From Pseudacidovorax intermedius (lineage in GTDB: Bacteria; Pseudomonadota; Gammaproteobacteria; Burkholderiales; Burkholderiaceae_C): DNA of 64,000 bases. The stretch covers positions 1 through 64,000 of the forward strand of contig NZ_QQAV01000008.1 of assembly GCF_003350475.1 (NCBI RefSeq). Direction: 5' to 3'. The stretch's first letter is position 1, and each line of letters starts with the position of its first letter. Below, one piece after another: positions 17,602-26,397 of the stretch. Position numbers and translations under genes: made by a program. The notes beneath the pieces were generated by a model. That model saw only the letters and a program-made list of their open reading frames with translations. It had not been told where the DNA came from and did no database searches.

Positions 17602-18656
17602 TATTTTCGGTGAAAGGGAGCAGGACTATGAAGAGTCGCTCTGGTGGTTTTACGCTGGCCGAGACAGTCATTGCTGTATTGGTGGGTGGGGCGGTCTTGG
17701 TGGGTGCCGGCCAACTCATGAAGCCGGCTGGCACCTCGGGCAGTGGCGGGCAGCAAAGACAGGTGCTCGACAGCGCGACCTCCGGGCTGGCAGGTTTGGT
17801 CAGTGCCACTGCCCATCTGCCCGAGGCAGAAGATGGGTGGTTGCCTTCTTCGCTGGGCGGAAATGGGCGCGTTCGCTATTTTGTGGCGCCGGCATTTACG
17901 AGGAGTGCGGAGGTGCGCTACAACCCTCATGGCTTGGTACCTGCGGAACCCGAAACTCAGGGACTGGATTTTTGTCTGCATCTGGCACAGGCGAGGCCTG
18001 ATGAATTATTGGAGATGGGATCGGGGTCCGACATGGTCAGGGTTGTGGCGATGCTCGAATATTCGTCATCATCCCCTTTGGCGAATTCTCCGAGCGAGGT
18101 CGCCTTGCCGGGAAGTGCCCTGGCTCGCGCCCGCGAGGCCGAGGGGCGTTATTCCCGCGGCATTGCCCCGGCAGAGATCTTCACTGCTCTTTCGTGTCCT
18201 GACCGGCTTGCGCGGATGGCGGCCGCGACCAACTATTTGTGGGCAGCAGAAGACATTCTGGAATTGGCCAAGGCGAATGCAGAGCATATGCGCGTGGGAA
18301 AGAAGGTGTTCGATGCGCAGATGGATGAAGCTTGGCTTGGCTACGTGCAGATGTACGCTGGGGCCGCCTTGTTGGCGATGGATTTTGCGAACATGGCCCT
18401 GAGTCACGGTGGGCTGAAGCCTTATGTCGATGAGGTTTTTTATCTTGTTAACGTAGGGTTGTATGGTGCAGCCATTGGACTGACCGCTGTGGAGATAATT
18501 GCATACGAGGAGCGCAAGAGCAAATGGCCTGCCGCGCAACAGGCGGTCCAGGCTGCCGTTGTTGATGGGGAAGCAAAACAGGTCACGGCCGAGAAGACGG
18601 TCGAGGATGCAAGGGCAGAAGTCGCCTATTACGCAAAACTGGGATTGACACCATGA
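17598..18656 (+). CDS. Large minor prepilin P3' of cassette B
   Basis: ATG 17598 overlaps the previous stop in ATGA; ATG 17628 behind GGGAGCAGG would give the tidy leader MKSRSGG. The product is about 352 residues, with FTLAETVIAVLVGGAVLVG after the Gly and Glu at +5. GWLPSSLGG, LDFCLHLAQ, LEYSSSS, VALPGSA and a Ser-Cys-Pro region match P3 at 11639. The C-terminal part has hydrophobic helices (about 225-295) and a Lys/Glu/Gln-rich tail ending YYAKLGLTP, mirrored by RFASLGLSQ in P3. A minor pilin. Confidence 0.68.
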   Translation: MIFSVKGSRTMKSRSGGFTLAETVIAVLVGGAVLVGAGQLMKPAGTSGSGGQQRQVLDSATSGLAGLVSATAHLPEAEDGWLPSSLGGNGRVRYFVAPAFTRSAEVRYNPHGLVPAEPETQGLDFCLHLAQARPDELLEMGSGSDMVRVVAMLEYSSSSPLANSPSEVALPGSALARAREAEGRYSRGIAPAEIFTALSCPDRLARMAAATNYLWAAEDILELAKANAEHMRVGKKVFDAQMDEAWLGYVQMYAGAALLAMDFANMALSHGGLKPYVDEVFYLVNVGLYGAAIGLTAVEIIAYEERKSKWPAAQQAVQAAVVDGEAKQVTAEKTVEDARAEVAYYAKLGLTP

Positions 18657-19774
18657 GATCTTTATTCTTTGGTTATAGACGTGCGGCCCAGGCGGGCGTA
18701 AGCATCTTGGAGGTGACGGTTGGATTGGCGCTCCTAGGGGTGCTGACTGTGGCCGCTGTTCGCCTGCAAGAGCGCGCAGCGCAAACAAATACCGCGCAGC
18801 TGGAGAGCGACCTCGTCGAGCGCGCGGATGGGTCGATACTTGCTTACCTGGTTCGGAATGCACGCCTGCCTTGTCCCTCCCCGAGCAATAGTGGCTTGGA
18901 AGACTGTGGCTCGGGCAGCGGATATGTCCCATGGAAAACCATTGGTCTTCCCGATGCCAGTGCGGCGGCCCTTACCTATAAGGTGGGCGGAGGGGGTCGC
19001 CATATGCGCGAACCTGAGCCCGTTGACGTGTTTGAACTCGAAGGGCGGTCTTTTTCGAGCGTTCAGTTCAGCGGAGGAGACAAGATCATTCAGCGCTGCG
19101 CCGCGTTGGGACGCTCTAATGCGTCGGATGCATCCATTGCGTACGAAATTCATAGCCCGTTGAAATCCGATCAAGACCCCGCTTCTGCGGAGCCGGCATC
19201 GAATTCTGCGATCGGGGCCGTGCGGACCGCGTCGAATCTGTGGCAGACCCTTCACTGTGGTGCGTTGGTAGGCAGTGCGGCCAGGGCGCACAAGACCACC
19301 GCCGTGGCCGCCCAGATGATGCATATCGCCGCAACTCAGCAACGGGAGATGGCGGAAATCCGCAACGAGGCCGCGATTTCTGCAACCGTGTATGCAGGAT
19401 TGAATTTGGCTACCCAGACTCTTCGTATGCCGGCCAAGTTCATCGCGGCAGACATGCCTTGTGTAAATCTGCAAAGCGCGGTCACTGACGCCGCCGCGGG
19501 TACTGCCGACGAACTCCAGGTGACCGCTTTGGCCAACGCAGCGATCTTTTGCGGTGCCGGTGTCGTGGACCTGTTAGTCCATGTCGGATACCTCGTGAAT
19601 CGAGCGTTGCTGCTTGATATGGCCGTTGAAAAGCTGACAGGGTCAAACGCAGTGGCTCTGCAAGGGCGCAGGGATGAGGATGACCGTCTGTCGGCACTGG
19701 CACCGCGTGTCCGCGATCGTGCCAACGAGTCGCTGGTTCAGGGGCTCTTTCTGTCTCCTGTGAGCAATCCATGA
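18653..19774 (+). CDS. Large minor prepilin P4' of cassette B
   Basis: The protein has 373 residues. The leader MRSLFFGYRRAAQAG precedes VSILEVTVGLALLGVLTVA, with Glu at +5. RLPCPS, a Cys in LEDCGSGSG, PWKTIGLPDASA and a Cys-Ala-Ala-Leu-Gly-Arg block match P4 at 12715. The C-terminal third has a Cys-bounded hydrophobic segment (about 265-320) and a charged end. Four-base overlaps on both sides tie it to P3' and P5'. Confidence 0.7.
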   Translation: MRSLFFGYRRAAQAGVSILEVTVGLALLGVLTVAAVRLQERAAQTNTAQLESDLVERADGSILAYLVRNARLPCPSPSNSGLEDCGSGSGYVPWKTIGLPDASAAALTYKVGGGGRHMREPEPVDVFELEGRSFSSVQFSGGDKIIQRCAALGRSNASDASIAYEIHSPLKSDQDPASAEPASNSAIGAVRTASNLWQTLHCGALVGSAARAHKTTAVAAQMMHIAATQQREMAEIRNEAAISATVYAGLNLATQTLRMPAKFIAADMPCVNLQSAVTDAAAGTADELQVTALANAAIFCGAGVVDLLVHVGYLVNRALLLDMAVEKLTGSNAVALQGRRDEDDRLSALAPRVRDRANESLVQGLFLSPVSNP

Positions 19775-20472
19775 AGACGCGCCATCACCTGACTTGCGGG
19801 CGATCTGCGGAGCAGCGAGGCTTCAGTCTTGTCGAGCTTTCCGTCGTGCTGGTCGTGATCGCCGCCATCATGGGCGCCGTAATGTCAGGCATGAATGTCT
19901 ATCGGCAGGCGGCCCTCCAGCGGATGTTCAGCGAATTCGTGATGGGCTGGCGCTCTACCTATCAGTCCTACGTGGCGGTGTCCCACAACATCCAGCCAGG
20001 CGATGATCCGGGCAACCCGCGGTACGCCATCAATGGTGCAGCGGGCTCGGCGATGTGCGGTACGCAGCTAATGAATGCAATGCTGGCCAATGGCATAGCC
20101 CTTCCCGAGGGACGCGGGCCTGAACTGCATGACCGCTACGTCTACACCGATCAGAGCGGCGCCCCCCATGAATTGAGGGTGTGTCTGGTGACTGTACCCT
20201 GGTCCATTCCTGGCGCAAGCGTGGGCACTTACCGGACTGCGCCCCGGCATGTGCTCCGCATGGAGGGGCTGACGCCGTCCGCTGCCATATCGCTCGACGC
20301 GCTGGTCGATGGCCGCGTCGACGCTCGTTTCGGCGACCTGCGCGAGGATGCGCAGGCCGCGTCGACTTCGGCGGCAACAGCGCAATGGAGCCGGGACGCG
20401 AACGCGCGGTTCAACAACCTTTCGGAAGGCCAGGAGGTGGAACTGGTGGGCTTTCTCCTCCTCGGACGCTGA
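19771..20472 (+). CDS. Type IV prepilin P5' of cassette B
   Basis: The protein has 233 residues. The leader ends in Gly before FSLVELSVVLVVIAAIMGA, with Glu at +5. It is the closest relative of P5 at 13857: NVYRQAALQRMFSEFVMGWRS, IALPEGR, DRYVYTDQSGAPHELRVC and MEGLTPS are shared, with two conserved cysteines. It is the last gene of the low-GC pilus region; GC rises immediately after it, and a kinase gene follows 115 bases on. Confidence 0.8.
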   Translation: MKTRHHLTCGRSAEQRGFSLVELSVVLVVIAAIMGAVMSGMNVYRQAALQRMFSEFVMGWRSTYQSYVAVSHNIQPGDDPGNPRYAINGAAGSAMCGTQLMNAMLANGIALPEGRGPELHDRYVYTDQSGAPHELRVCLVTVPWSIPGASVGTYRTAPRHVLRMEGLTPSAAISLDALVDGRVDARFGDLREDAQAASTSAATAQWSRDANARFNNLSEGQEVELVGFLLLGR

Positions 20473-20587
20473 AGACGAAGCGGTCATCGGCGCGTGCTGC
20501 GGCGCCGGGCCTGTGGCTTGTGAGCACGGCGAGGGGGCTGGTCTTCCGTACCCCGCAGGCAGCGTTGGATGAAAATCGCGGCCCGCC

Positions 20588-22768
20588 ATGCCGCCCAACT
20601 CCGCTCCATTCGCATTCGACTTGTGCGCACGCGGCGCCGTCAGGCGTTTTCGTCGGCCCGCGGCCTGGGCAATCGTGCTCGGCCTGGCGGTCCTCGTCAT
20701 CGCCCTGACCGGCGAATGGGCCGCCAGCCGTGCGGCACGCAACCAAGCCGATGAGATCCGACGCGCGGCCGAGGTGCAACTCTCCGGCCTGCGTGATGCC
20801 ACCGGCCGCTATCGGCATCTGCCGTTTGCCGCGGCGCTCCATCCGGTGGTGCTGGCACTGCTGAGATCTCCCAAAGACGTTGCGCTCGGCCGGAGCACCA
20901 ACCTCTATCTCGAGGAACTCAACCGCCTCGCCGGCTCCGATGTGCTCTACCTCATCGACCGGCAAGGGGTCACGCTGGCCGCCAGCAATTGGGTGGCACC
21001 ACACAGCTTTGTTGGTCATTCGTATGCCAATCGCCCTTACTTCACCGAAGCACTGGCGGGTCGTAGTGGTCGCTTCTATGGCGTGGGCCAGACGACCGGC
21101 GAGCCGGGCCTTTTCATCTCGGCGCCGGTGCGCGGCGGTGATGGCGGGGTACTGGGCGTCGTCACCGTCAAGGTCAGCCTGCGCCAACTTCAGGAGTCGT
21201 GGCGCATTGCCAAAGACCCGATCCTGCTCACGGACGCGCGCGGCATCGTCTTTCTCAGCTCGGTGCCGCAATGGCTCTACCACGCGACGCGACCAGTCGA
21301 CCCGCCGGCATTGGCGCAGGTGCGGCGCGACCAGCAGTATGGGCCGCTCGCGCGCTTTCCACAGCTGCCCTGGAAGGTGACGCCGGATGGCGATCGACCG
21401 GGCGCGCTGATCCGCACGCAGATCGATGGTCAGGCGCGCTACTTCCTGGCTGTGAGCGAGCCGGTGGAAGACCTGCCGTGGACGCTCACGGTCATGGCCG
21501 ATCATGACCAGGTGCTGCGCACGCGCGAGAGCGCCTGGATGGTGGCACTGCTCTGCCTGAGCTTGCTGCTGCTGGCCGGCCTTTATTGGCGCCTGCGCGA
21601 GCGACGCTTTGCCGAGCAGCGCGACGCCCGCCGCGAGCTGGAGTTGCGTGTCGAGGAGCGCACCCACGCACTGGGCGAGGCGCATGCCTTCCGCAAGGCG
21701 ATGGAAGACGCGCTGCCCGTGGGCATGCGTGCGCGCGACATGGAGGGGCGCATCACCTACGTCAACCCCGCCTTCTGCCAGATGACCGGCTTTGAAGCGG
21801 GCGAGCTGCTTGGCCGGCTGCCGCCCTATCCCTACTGGCATCCCGACGAGGTCACACGCCACTGGCACCACTACGAGGCCATGATGAGCGGCCAGCCCTC
21901 GCAGTCCGGCCACGAGTCGCGGCTGCGGCACAAGGACGGGCACGAGGTCATCACCATGGTCTACACGGCGCCGCTGATCGATGCCGAAGGCCGGCACGCG
22001 GGCTGGATGAGTTCGGTGGTCGACGTGACCGAGCAGAGGCGTGCCGAGCTGCAGCAGCGCCAGAATGAAGCCCAGCTGCAACATGCCCAGCGCATGGCCA
22101 GCCTCGGCGAGATGGCTTCCACGCTGGCCCATGAGCTGAACCAGCCGCTGATGGCGCTGAGCAGCTTTGCGAGTGCTGCGAAGGCCTTCGCGCAGCGCGG
22201 CGAGGGTGCGCTGCTGGCCCAGAGCCTGGACGACACCATCGCCCAGGCCCAGCGCAGCGCCGAGATCGTGCGGCGCATCCGCGGCTTCGTCCGCCAGCGC
22301 ACGGCCGGCGCCGAGGACTGCGCCGTCGCCACGCTGGTCGCCCAGGCGCTGGCCCTGCTGCGCGGCGAGCTGCGCGAAGGCCAGGTGGTGCCCGAGGTGC
22401 GCATCCCCGGCGACCTGCCGCTGCTGCGCGGCGACCGCGTGCTGCTGGAGCAGGTGCTGCTCAACCTCGTCTCCAACAGCCTGCATGCCATGCGCGGGGT
22501 GCCGCCTGCCGAACGCCGGCTCGAGATCGACGCCGAGCGGCGCGAAGGCGGCATCCAGTTGCGCGTGGCCGACCGTGGCACCGGCATCGACCCGGCCATC
22601 GCCGACCAGGTGTTCGCACCCTTCTTCACCACGCGGGCAGGCGGGCTCGGCCTGGGCCTGAACATCTGCCGCACCATCGTCGAGGCCCACCGCGGCCGCC
22701 TCACCTTTGCCGGGCGCGAGGGCGGCGGCACCGTCTTCACGCTCGAACTGCCCATCGCCCCACCATGA
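20588..22768 (+). CDS. Sensor histidine kinase, DctB/DctS-like
   Basis: The 726-residue membrane kinase has a TM helix at about 26-44, a periplasmic dCache-like sensor (about 50-300, with RPYFTEAL and GLFISAPV), a second TM at about 317-334, a coiled coil, a PAS domain (about 370-485), a HisKA domain with His515 in ASTLAHELNQPL, and an HATPase with an N box around 627-635, G1 DRGTGID (662-668) and G2 GGLGLGLN (685-692). This architecture fits DctB/DctS kinases that sense C4-dicarboxylates or similar carboxylates. Its stop overlaps the regulator start in ATGA, and a Bug receptor gene follows, so a carboxylate signal is likely. Confidence 0.88.
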   Translation: MPPNSAPFAFDLCARGAVRRFRRPAAWAIVLGLAVLVIALTGEWAASRAARNQADEIRRAAEVQLSGLRDATGRYRHLPFAAALHPVVLALLRSPKDVALGRSTNLYLEELNRLAGSDVLYLIDRQGVTLAASNWVAPHSFVGHSYANRPYFTEALAGRSGRFYGVGQTTGEPGLFISAPVRGGDGGVLGVVTVKVSLRQLQESWRIAKDPILLTDARGIVFLSSVPQWLYHATRPVDPPALAQVRRDQQYGPLARFPQLPWKVTPDGDRPGALIRTQIDGQARYFLAVSEPVEDLPWTLTVMADHDQVLRTRESAWMVALLCLSLLLLAGLYWRLRERRFAEQRDARRELELRVEERTHALGEAHAFRKAMEDALPVGMRARDMEGRITYVNPAFCQMTGFEAGELLGRLPPYPYWHPDEVTRHWHHYEAMMSGQPSQSGHESRLRHKDGHEVITMVYTAPLIDAEGRHAGWMSSVVDVTEQRRAELQQRQNEAQLQHAQRMASLGEMASTLAHELNQPLMALSSFASAAKAFAQRGEGALLAQSLDDTIAQAQRSAEIVRRIRGFVRQRTAGAEDCAVATLVAQALALLRGELREGQVVPEVRIPGDLPLLRGDRVLLEQVLLNLVSNSLHAMRGVPPAERRLEIDAERREGGIQLRVADRGTGIDPAIADQVFAPFFTTRAGGLGLGLNICRTIVEAHRGRLTFAGREGGGTVFTLELPIAPP

Positions 22769-23379
22769 CCCTGCCCGCCAACAACCTGTGCGTCGTCGAC
22801 GACGACGAAGCCGTGCGCCGCTCGCTGGGCTTGCTGCTGCTGTCGCGCGGCTATGCCGTGCGCACCTTCGAGAGCGGCGAGGACTTCCTGGCCGGGGCCG
22901 ATCTGCAGCATCCGGGCTGCGTGATCCTCGACCTGCGGCTGGGTGGCATGAGCGGGCTGCAGGTCTTCGACGCGCTGCGCGAGCGGGACAGCGCGCTGGA
23001 GGTGCTCTTCCTCTCCGGCCACGGCGACATCCCCATGGCCGTGGAGGCGGTGCAGAACGGCGCCCTGGGCTGGCTCGAAAAGCCCTGCAACGACGAGCGG
23101 CTGCTGGCCGCCGTCGCCAAGGCGCTGGAGAAGGCCCAGGCCGGGGCCGAGCGCCGTCAGGCGCTGCAAGCCGCCCAGGCGCTGTGGCAGAAGCTCACGC
23201 CGCGCGAGATGCAGGTGGCGCGGCTGGTGGCCGAGGGCAAGCCCAACAAGGAGATCGCGCAGGAGCTGGCCCCGGTGGAGCTGCGCACCATCGAGACCCA
23301 CCGCGCCCATGTCTTCGCCAAGCTGGGCGTGGCCAACAGCCACGGGCTGTACCGCTTCCTGCGCGAGCACGGCCTGTAG
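22765..23379 (+). CDS. Response regulator, FixJ/NarL type
   Basis: The protein has 204 residues. The receiver domain (about 5-120) has the acidic pair Asp12-Asp13, phospho-acceptor Asp56 in CVILDLRLGGMSG, and Lys106 in EKP. A LuxR-type HTH lies at about 140-200 (LTPREMQVARLVAEGKPNKEIA). It is the partner of the overlapping kinase gene and resembles DctR of the DctS-DctR pair. It probably activates the Bug receptor gene 149 bases downstream, inferred from position. Confidence 0.88.
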   Translation: MTLPANNLCVVDDDEAVRRSLGLLLLSRGYAVRTFESGEDFLAGADLQHPGCVILDLRLGGMSGLQVFDALRERDSALEVLFLSGHGDIPMAVEAVQNGALGWLEKPCNDERLLAAVAKALEKAQAGAERRQALQAAQALWQKLTPREMQVARLVAEGKPNKEIAQELAPVELRTIETHRAHVFAKLGVANSHGLYRFLREHGL

Positions 23380-23528
23380 AACGGCGCTTCCCGGGATTGG
23401 GGATAACCCCTGCGTAGCCCCACGGAGGCCGCGGGCCCGCGGCTACGGACGACGCCGCGCCGCCGCCGCGCCACACTGCCGGCCGGCCCGCAACGAGGCC
23501 GCTCCCGATCACGACAAAGGAAACAACC

Positions 23529-24512
23529 ATGCAACGCAGTCCCTGGAAGGCATTGGCGAGTGGCGCCGTGCTCGCCGCCCTCGTTGCGGCGCCCGCCGCA
23601 TTCGCGCAAGGCTATCCCGAGCGGCCGATCGAGCTGCAGGTGCCCTTCGCCCCCGGCGGCACCACCGACATCGTGGGCCGCGTCATCGCCGATCCGCTGG
23701 GCAAGATCCTCGGCCACCCGGTGGTGGTCACCAACAAGGCGGGTGGCGGCGGCGCCGTGGGCGCGCTGGAAACCGCGCGTGCCACGCCCGACGGCTACAA
23801 GCTGGGCGTGGCCACCGTGTCCAGCACGGCCGCCAATCCGGCGATCAACCCCAAGACGCCGTACAACCCGCTGACGGACTTCACGCCCATCATCAACATC
23901 GCGGCCACGCCCAACGTGATCGCCGTGAACCCCAGCTTCCCGGCCAAGGACTATGCGGGCTTCATCGCCGAGCTGAAGAAGAACCCCGGCAAGTATTCGT
24001 ACGGCACCTCCGGCACGGGCGGCATCGGCCACCTGCTGATGGAGCTGTACAAGAGCGTGACCGGCACCTTCATCACGCACATTCCCTACCGCGGCGCCGG
24101 TCCGGCCCTCAACGACGTGGTGGCGGGCCAGGTGCCCATGATCTTCGACAACCTGCCTTCGGCGCTGCCCTTCATCAAGGCCGGCAAGCTGGTGCCCATC
24201 GTGGTGGCCGCACCGCAGCGCCTGAAGGAACTGCCCAATGTGCCCACCTTCAAGGAAGTGGGCCTGGAGCCGGTGAACCGCATGGCCTACTACGGCATCC
24301 TCGGGCCCAAGGGCCTGCCCAAGGACGTGGTCGACAAGATCAGCGCCGGCACCAAGAAGGCGCTGGAAGACCAGGCCGTGCGCAAGCGCATCGAGGACAC
24401 CGGCTCGATCATCGTGGCCAACACGCCCGAGCAGTTCGCCGAACAGATCAAGGCCGAGTACGCCGTCTACAAGGACGTGGTGCAGAAGCAGAAGCTGACG
24501 CTCGACAACTGA
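23529..24512 (+). CDS. Bug/TctC-family periplasmic solute receptor
   Basis: The protein has 327 residues, with a signal peptide ending near AFAQG, then the family start [44 protein letters not shown] and the closing [16 protein letters not shown] pattern are Bug hallmarks. Such receptors bind carboxylates and related small molecules for tripartite tricarboxylate transporters or for signalling. No TctA/TctB membrane genes lie nearby, as is common for Bug genes in Burkholderiales. AAAGGAAAC precedes ATG 23529. The kinase and regulator genes just upstream suggest the ligand is also the signal. Confidence 0.9.
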   Translation: MQRSPWKALASGAVLAALVAAPAAFAQGYPERPIELQVPFAPGGTTDIVGRVIADPLGKILGHPVVVTNKAGGGGAVGALETARATPDGYKLGVATVSSTAANPAINPKTPYNPLTDFTPIINIAATPNVIAVNPSFPAKDYAGFIAELKKNPGKYSYGTSGTGGIGHLLMELYKSVTGTFITHIPYRGAGPALNDVVAGQVPMIFDNLPSALPFIKAGKLVPIVVAAPQRLKELPNVPTFKEVGLEPVNRMAYYGILGPKGLPKDVVDKISAGTKKALEDQAVRKRIEDTGSIIVANTPEQFAEQIKAEYAVYKDVVQKQKLTLDN

Positions 24513-24628
24513 GACAGTCTGGCGACCCTGCACTGCCCCGAGGAACTGACTGCACAAGCGTGAAGCACTCGCGCTGCGGCTTGGCCTGAGCGGCGGGTCG
24601 GGTCCGGCAGGGCGCCGGGACGGGCGTC

Positions 24629-25597
24629 TCAGACGTCCAGCACCAGCCGCTTGCCCGTGCAGCGCGAGACGCAGATCATCATCGTCTTGCCCGACTGGCG
24701 CTCGATCTTGGTAAGGATGCCGTCCTGGTGGTCCAGTTCGCCGTCGAAGTCGAGCACGGGCGTCTCGCAGGCGCCGCAGACGCCTTCCTTGCAGCTGTGG
24801 TCGGGGTTGAGGCCGGCGTCGATCAGCGCGTCCAGGATGGACTTGCCGCCCGGCACCGGCACCGTCGTCCCGCTCTTCTCGCAGACCGCCTCGAAGCCAT
24901 GCGTCTCCACCGGCGACTCGACCACCACGGTGGCGAAGCGCTCGATGTGGGCGTTGGCGTAGCCCAGCTGCTCGCCGGCCTTTTCGAACGCATCGAGCAT
25001 GGGCGTCGGGCCACAGCAGTAGAGGTGGCTGTCGGTACCGCGGCCTTCCAGCAGCTGGGCCAGCTTGGGCGGGCCGCCCTGCTCGTCGTCGAAGTGCCAG
25101 GTCACGGGCACCTTGGCCTCGGCGGCCAGCGCGGTGATGGGCTCGACGAAGGCGGCTTCCTTGCGGGTGCGGGCGCAATACACCAGCTCCACCGGCCGGC
25201 CCAGGGCCACCAGGCGCTGCAGCATGCAGAAGATCGGCGTCACGCCGATGCCGCCGGCCACCAGCACGCTCTTCGGTGCATCCTCGTGCAGTTCGAAGTT
25301 GTTGCGCGGGGCGGAGATGTCGATCACCTGGCCCACGCGCAGTTGCTGGTGCACGAAGCGCGAGCCGCCTCGGCTGTTGCGGTCGTTGAGCACGCCCACC
25401 ACGTAGCGACCGCTGTCGCTGCAGGGGTTGCACAGCGAGTAGCTGCGCACCAGGCCGTTGGACAGATGCAGGTCGATGTGCGAGCCGGCAGCAAAGGCCG
25501 GGAAGCTCACGCCGGCCGTGGCCGGGCGGAATTCGACGCTGACGATGCCATCGGCCTCGTGGCGCATCGTGTGGACCCGTGCGCGAAGCAAAGACAT
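24629..25597 (-). CDS. PDR/VanB-type ferredoxin reductase subunit of a Rieske oxygenase
   Basis: The protein has 322 residues and passes electrons from NAD(P)H through flavin and a plant-type 2Fe-2S centre to the oxygenase. It shows the flavin motif RSYSL (51-55), an NAD-binding GGIGVTP (115-121) and a C-terminal ferredoxin with Cys269, Cys274 and Cys277 in CKEGVCGAC plus Cys309. Order reductase-then-ferredoxin is that of phthalate dioxygenase reductase and VanB. It is the last gene of the minus-strand set that starts with the Rieske oxygenase at 28688. Confidence 0.9.
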   Translation of the reverse strand: MSLLRARVHTMRHEADGIVSVEFRPATAGVSFPAFAAGSHIDLHLSNGLVRSYSLCNPCSDSGRYVVGVLNDRNSRGGSRFVHQQLRVGQVIDISAPRNNFELHEDAPKSVLVAGGIGVTPIFCMLQRLVALGRPVELVYCARTRKEAAFVEPITALAAEAKVPVTWHFDDEQGGPPKLAQLLEGRGTDSHLYCCGPTPMLDAFEKAGEQLGYANAHIERFATVVVESPVETHGFEAVCEKSGTTVPVPGGKSILDALIDAGLNPDHSCKEGVCGACETPVLDFDGELDHQDGILTKIERQSGKTMMICVSRCTGKRLVLDV

Positions 25598-25606
25598 GCA
25601 GGGGCC

Positions 25607-26395
25607 TCACATGATGTGCAGGCCGCCGTCCACCATCAGCGTGGTGCCGGTGATGAAGGACGCCTCGTCCGAGGCCAGCCACAGGATCGGGTGCGCGATC
25701 TCCATCGGATCGGCCCATCGCCCGATCAACGAGCTGGTGCTGCGTTCGGTGCGCAGTTGTTCCACCGACTTGCCCGACGTGGTGGCTCGTTGCACGTGGA
25801 AGTCCGTGAGCGTCGAGCCGGGGCAGATAGCATTGGCGCGCACGCCGTTCGGTGCCTCCTCGAAGGCCAGCGTGCGGGTGAAGGCCAGCTGCGCCGCCTT
25901 GGTCGCGTCATACAGCGCCATGCCCTTGCGGCCCGTCACGGCGTAGCACGACGACACGTTCACCACGGCACCGCAACCGCTTGTGCGCAATGCTGGAAGG
26001 GCCGCCTTGCAGTACTGGCTCATGCCGACCAGATTGACCGCGACCATGGCCTGCCACTGCTCGGCCGTGAGTGCGTCGACCGCGCTGTAGTTGCGCATCG
26101 CGGCGTTGTTGACCAGGACATGCAGGCCGCCCCAGTCGCGCATGCATCGCGCCACCAGCTCGGTGGCGGCGGCCTCGTCGCGGACGTCGGCCGCCAGGGT
26201 CAGCGTGAGCGAGTCGGGAAATTCCTCGCGAAGCATCGACTGCGTCCGGGCCAGCGCTTCGGCGTCGGCGTCTACCAGCGCCACGCGAGCGCCCTCGCGG
26301 CAGAACAACCGGCTCGTCGCCGCCCCGATGCCGGCGCCCGCGCCGGTGATGATGGCAACCTTGCCGGCCAGGCGTGCGGAATTCGTCAGGGCCAT
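25607..26395 (-). CDS. Short-chain dehydrogenase/reductase
   Basis: The protein has 262 residues. It has the NAD(P) motif TGAGAGIG (17-24), the NNAA element at 96-99, a catalytic Ser at about 149 and YxxxK with Tyr162 and Lys166, and ends ITGTTLMVDGG as classical SDRs do. Asp42 after the second strand suggests NAD preference. It probably oxidises a diol or alcohol made by the oxygenase. ATG 26395 lies two bases after the upstream Bug stop; the frame is open further upstream but reads as the shadow of the Bug gene. Confidence 0.88.
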   Translation of the reverse strand: MALTNSARLAGKVAIITGAGAGIGAATSRLFCREGARVALVDADAEALARTQSMLREEFPDSLTLTLAADVRDEAAATELVARCMRDWGGLHVLVNNAAMRNYSAVDALTAEQWQAMVAVNLVGMSQYCKAALPALRTSGCGAVVNVSSCYAVTGRKGMALYDATKAAQLAFTRTLAFEEAPNGVRANAICPGSTLTDFHVQRATTSGKSVEQLRTERSTSSLIGRWADPMEIAHPILWLASDEASFITGTTLMVDGGLHIM

Positions 26396-26397
26396 CG

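Larger units (their letters stand above)
15570..20472 (+). repeat. Paralogous second pilin cassette (P1'-P5')
   Basis: The five genes here correspond one to one, in the same order and with similar lengths, to P1 (4561) and P2-P5 (10443-14558). Shared motifs are visible in every pair, but overall identity is moderate, so this is an old duplication or parallel acquisition, not a recent DNA repeat. In cassette B all five are contiguous, whereas in cassette A the machinery genes sit between P1 and P2. Cassette B has no ATPase, secretin or platform of its own. Confidence 0.75.

Noticed and set aside
589-20472. Call as a plain type II secretion system
   Set aside because: The secretin is a lipoprotein, an MshN-like TPR protein is present and the P5-type subunits are pilin-like with disulphide loops, so a pilus is more likely. 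A secretion role is not excluded.
20411-22690. 759-codon minus-strand frame opposite the sensor kinase
   Set aside because: Kinase motifs on the + strand are complete, and the minus-strand product has a shadow-type composition.
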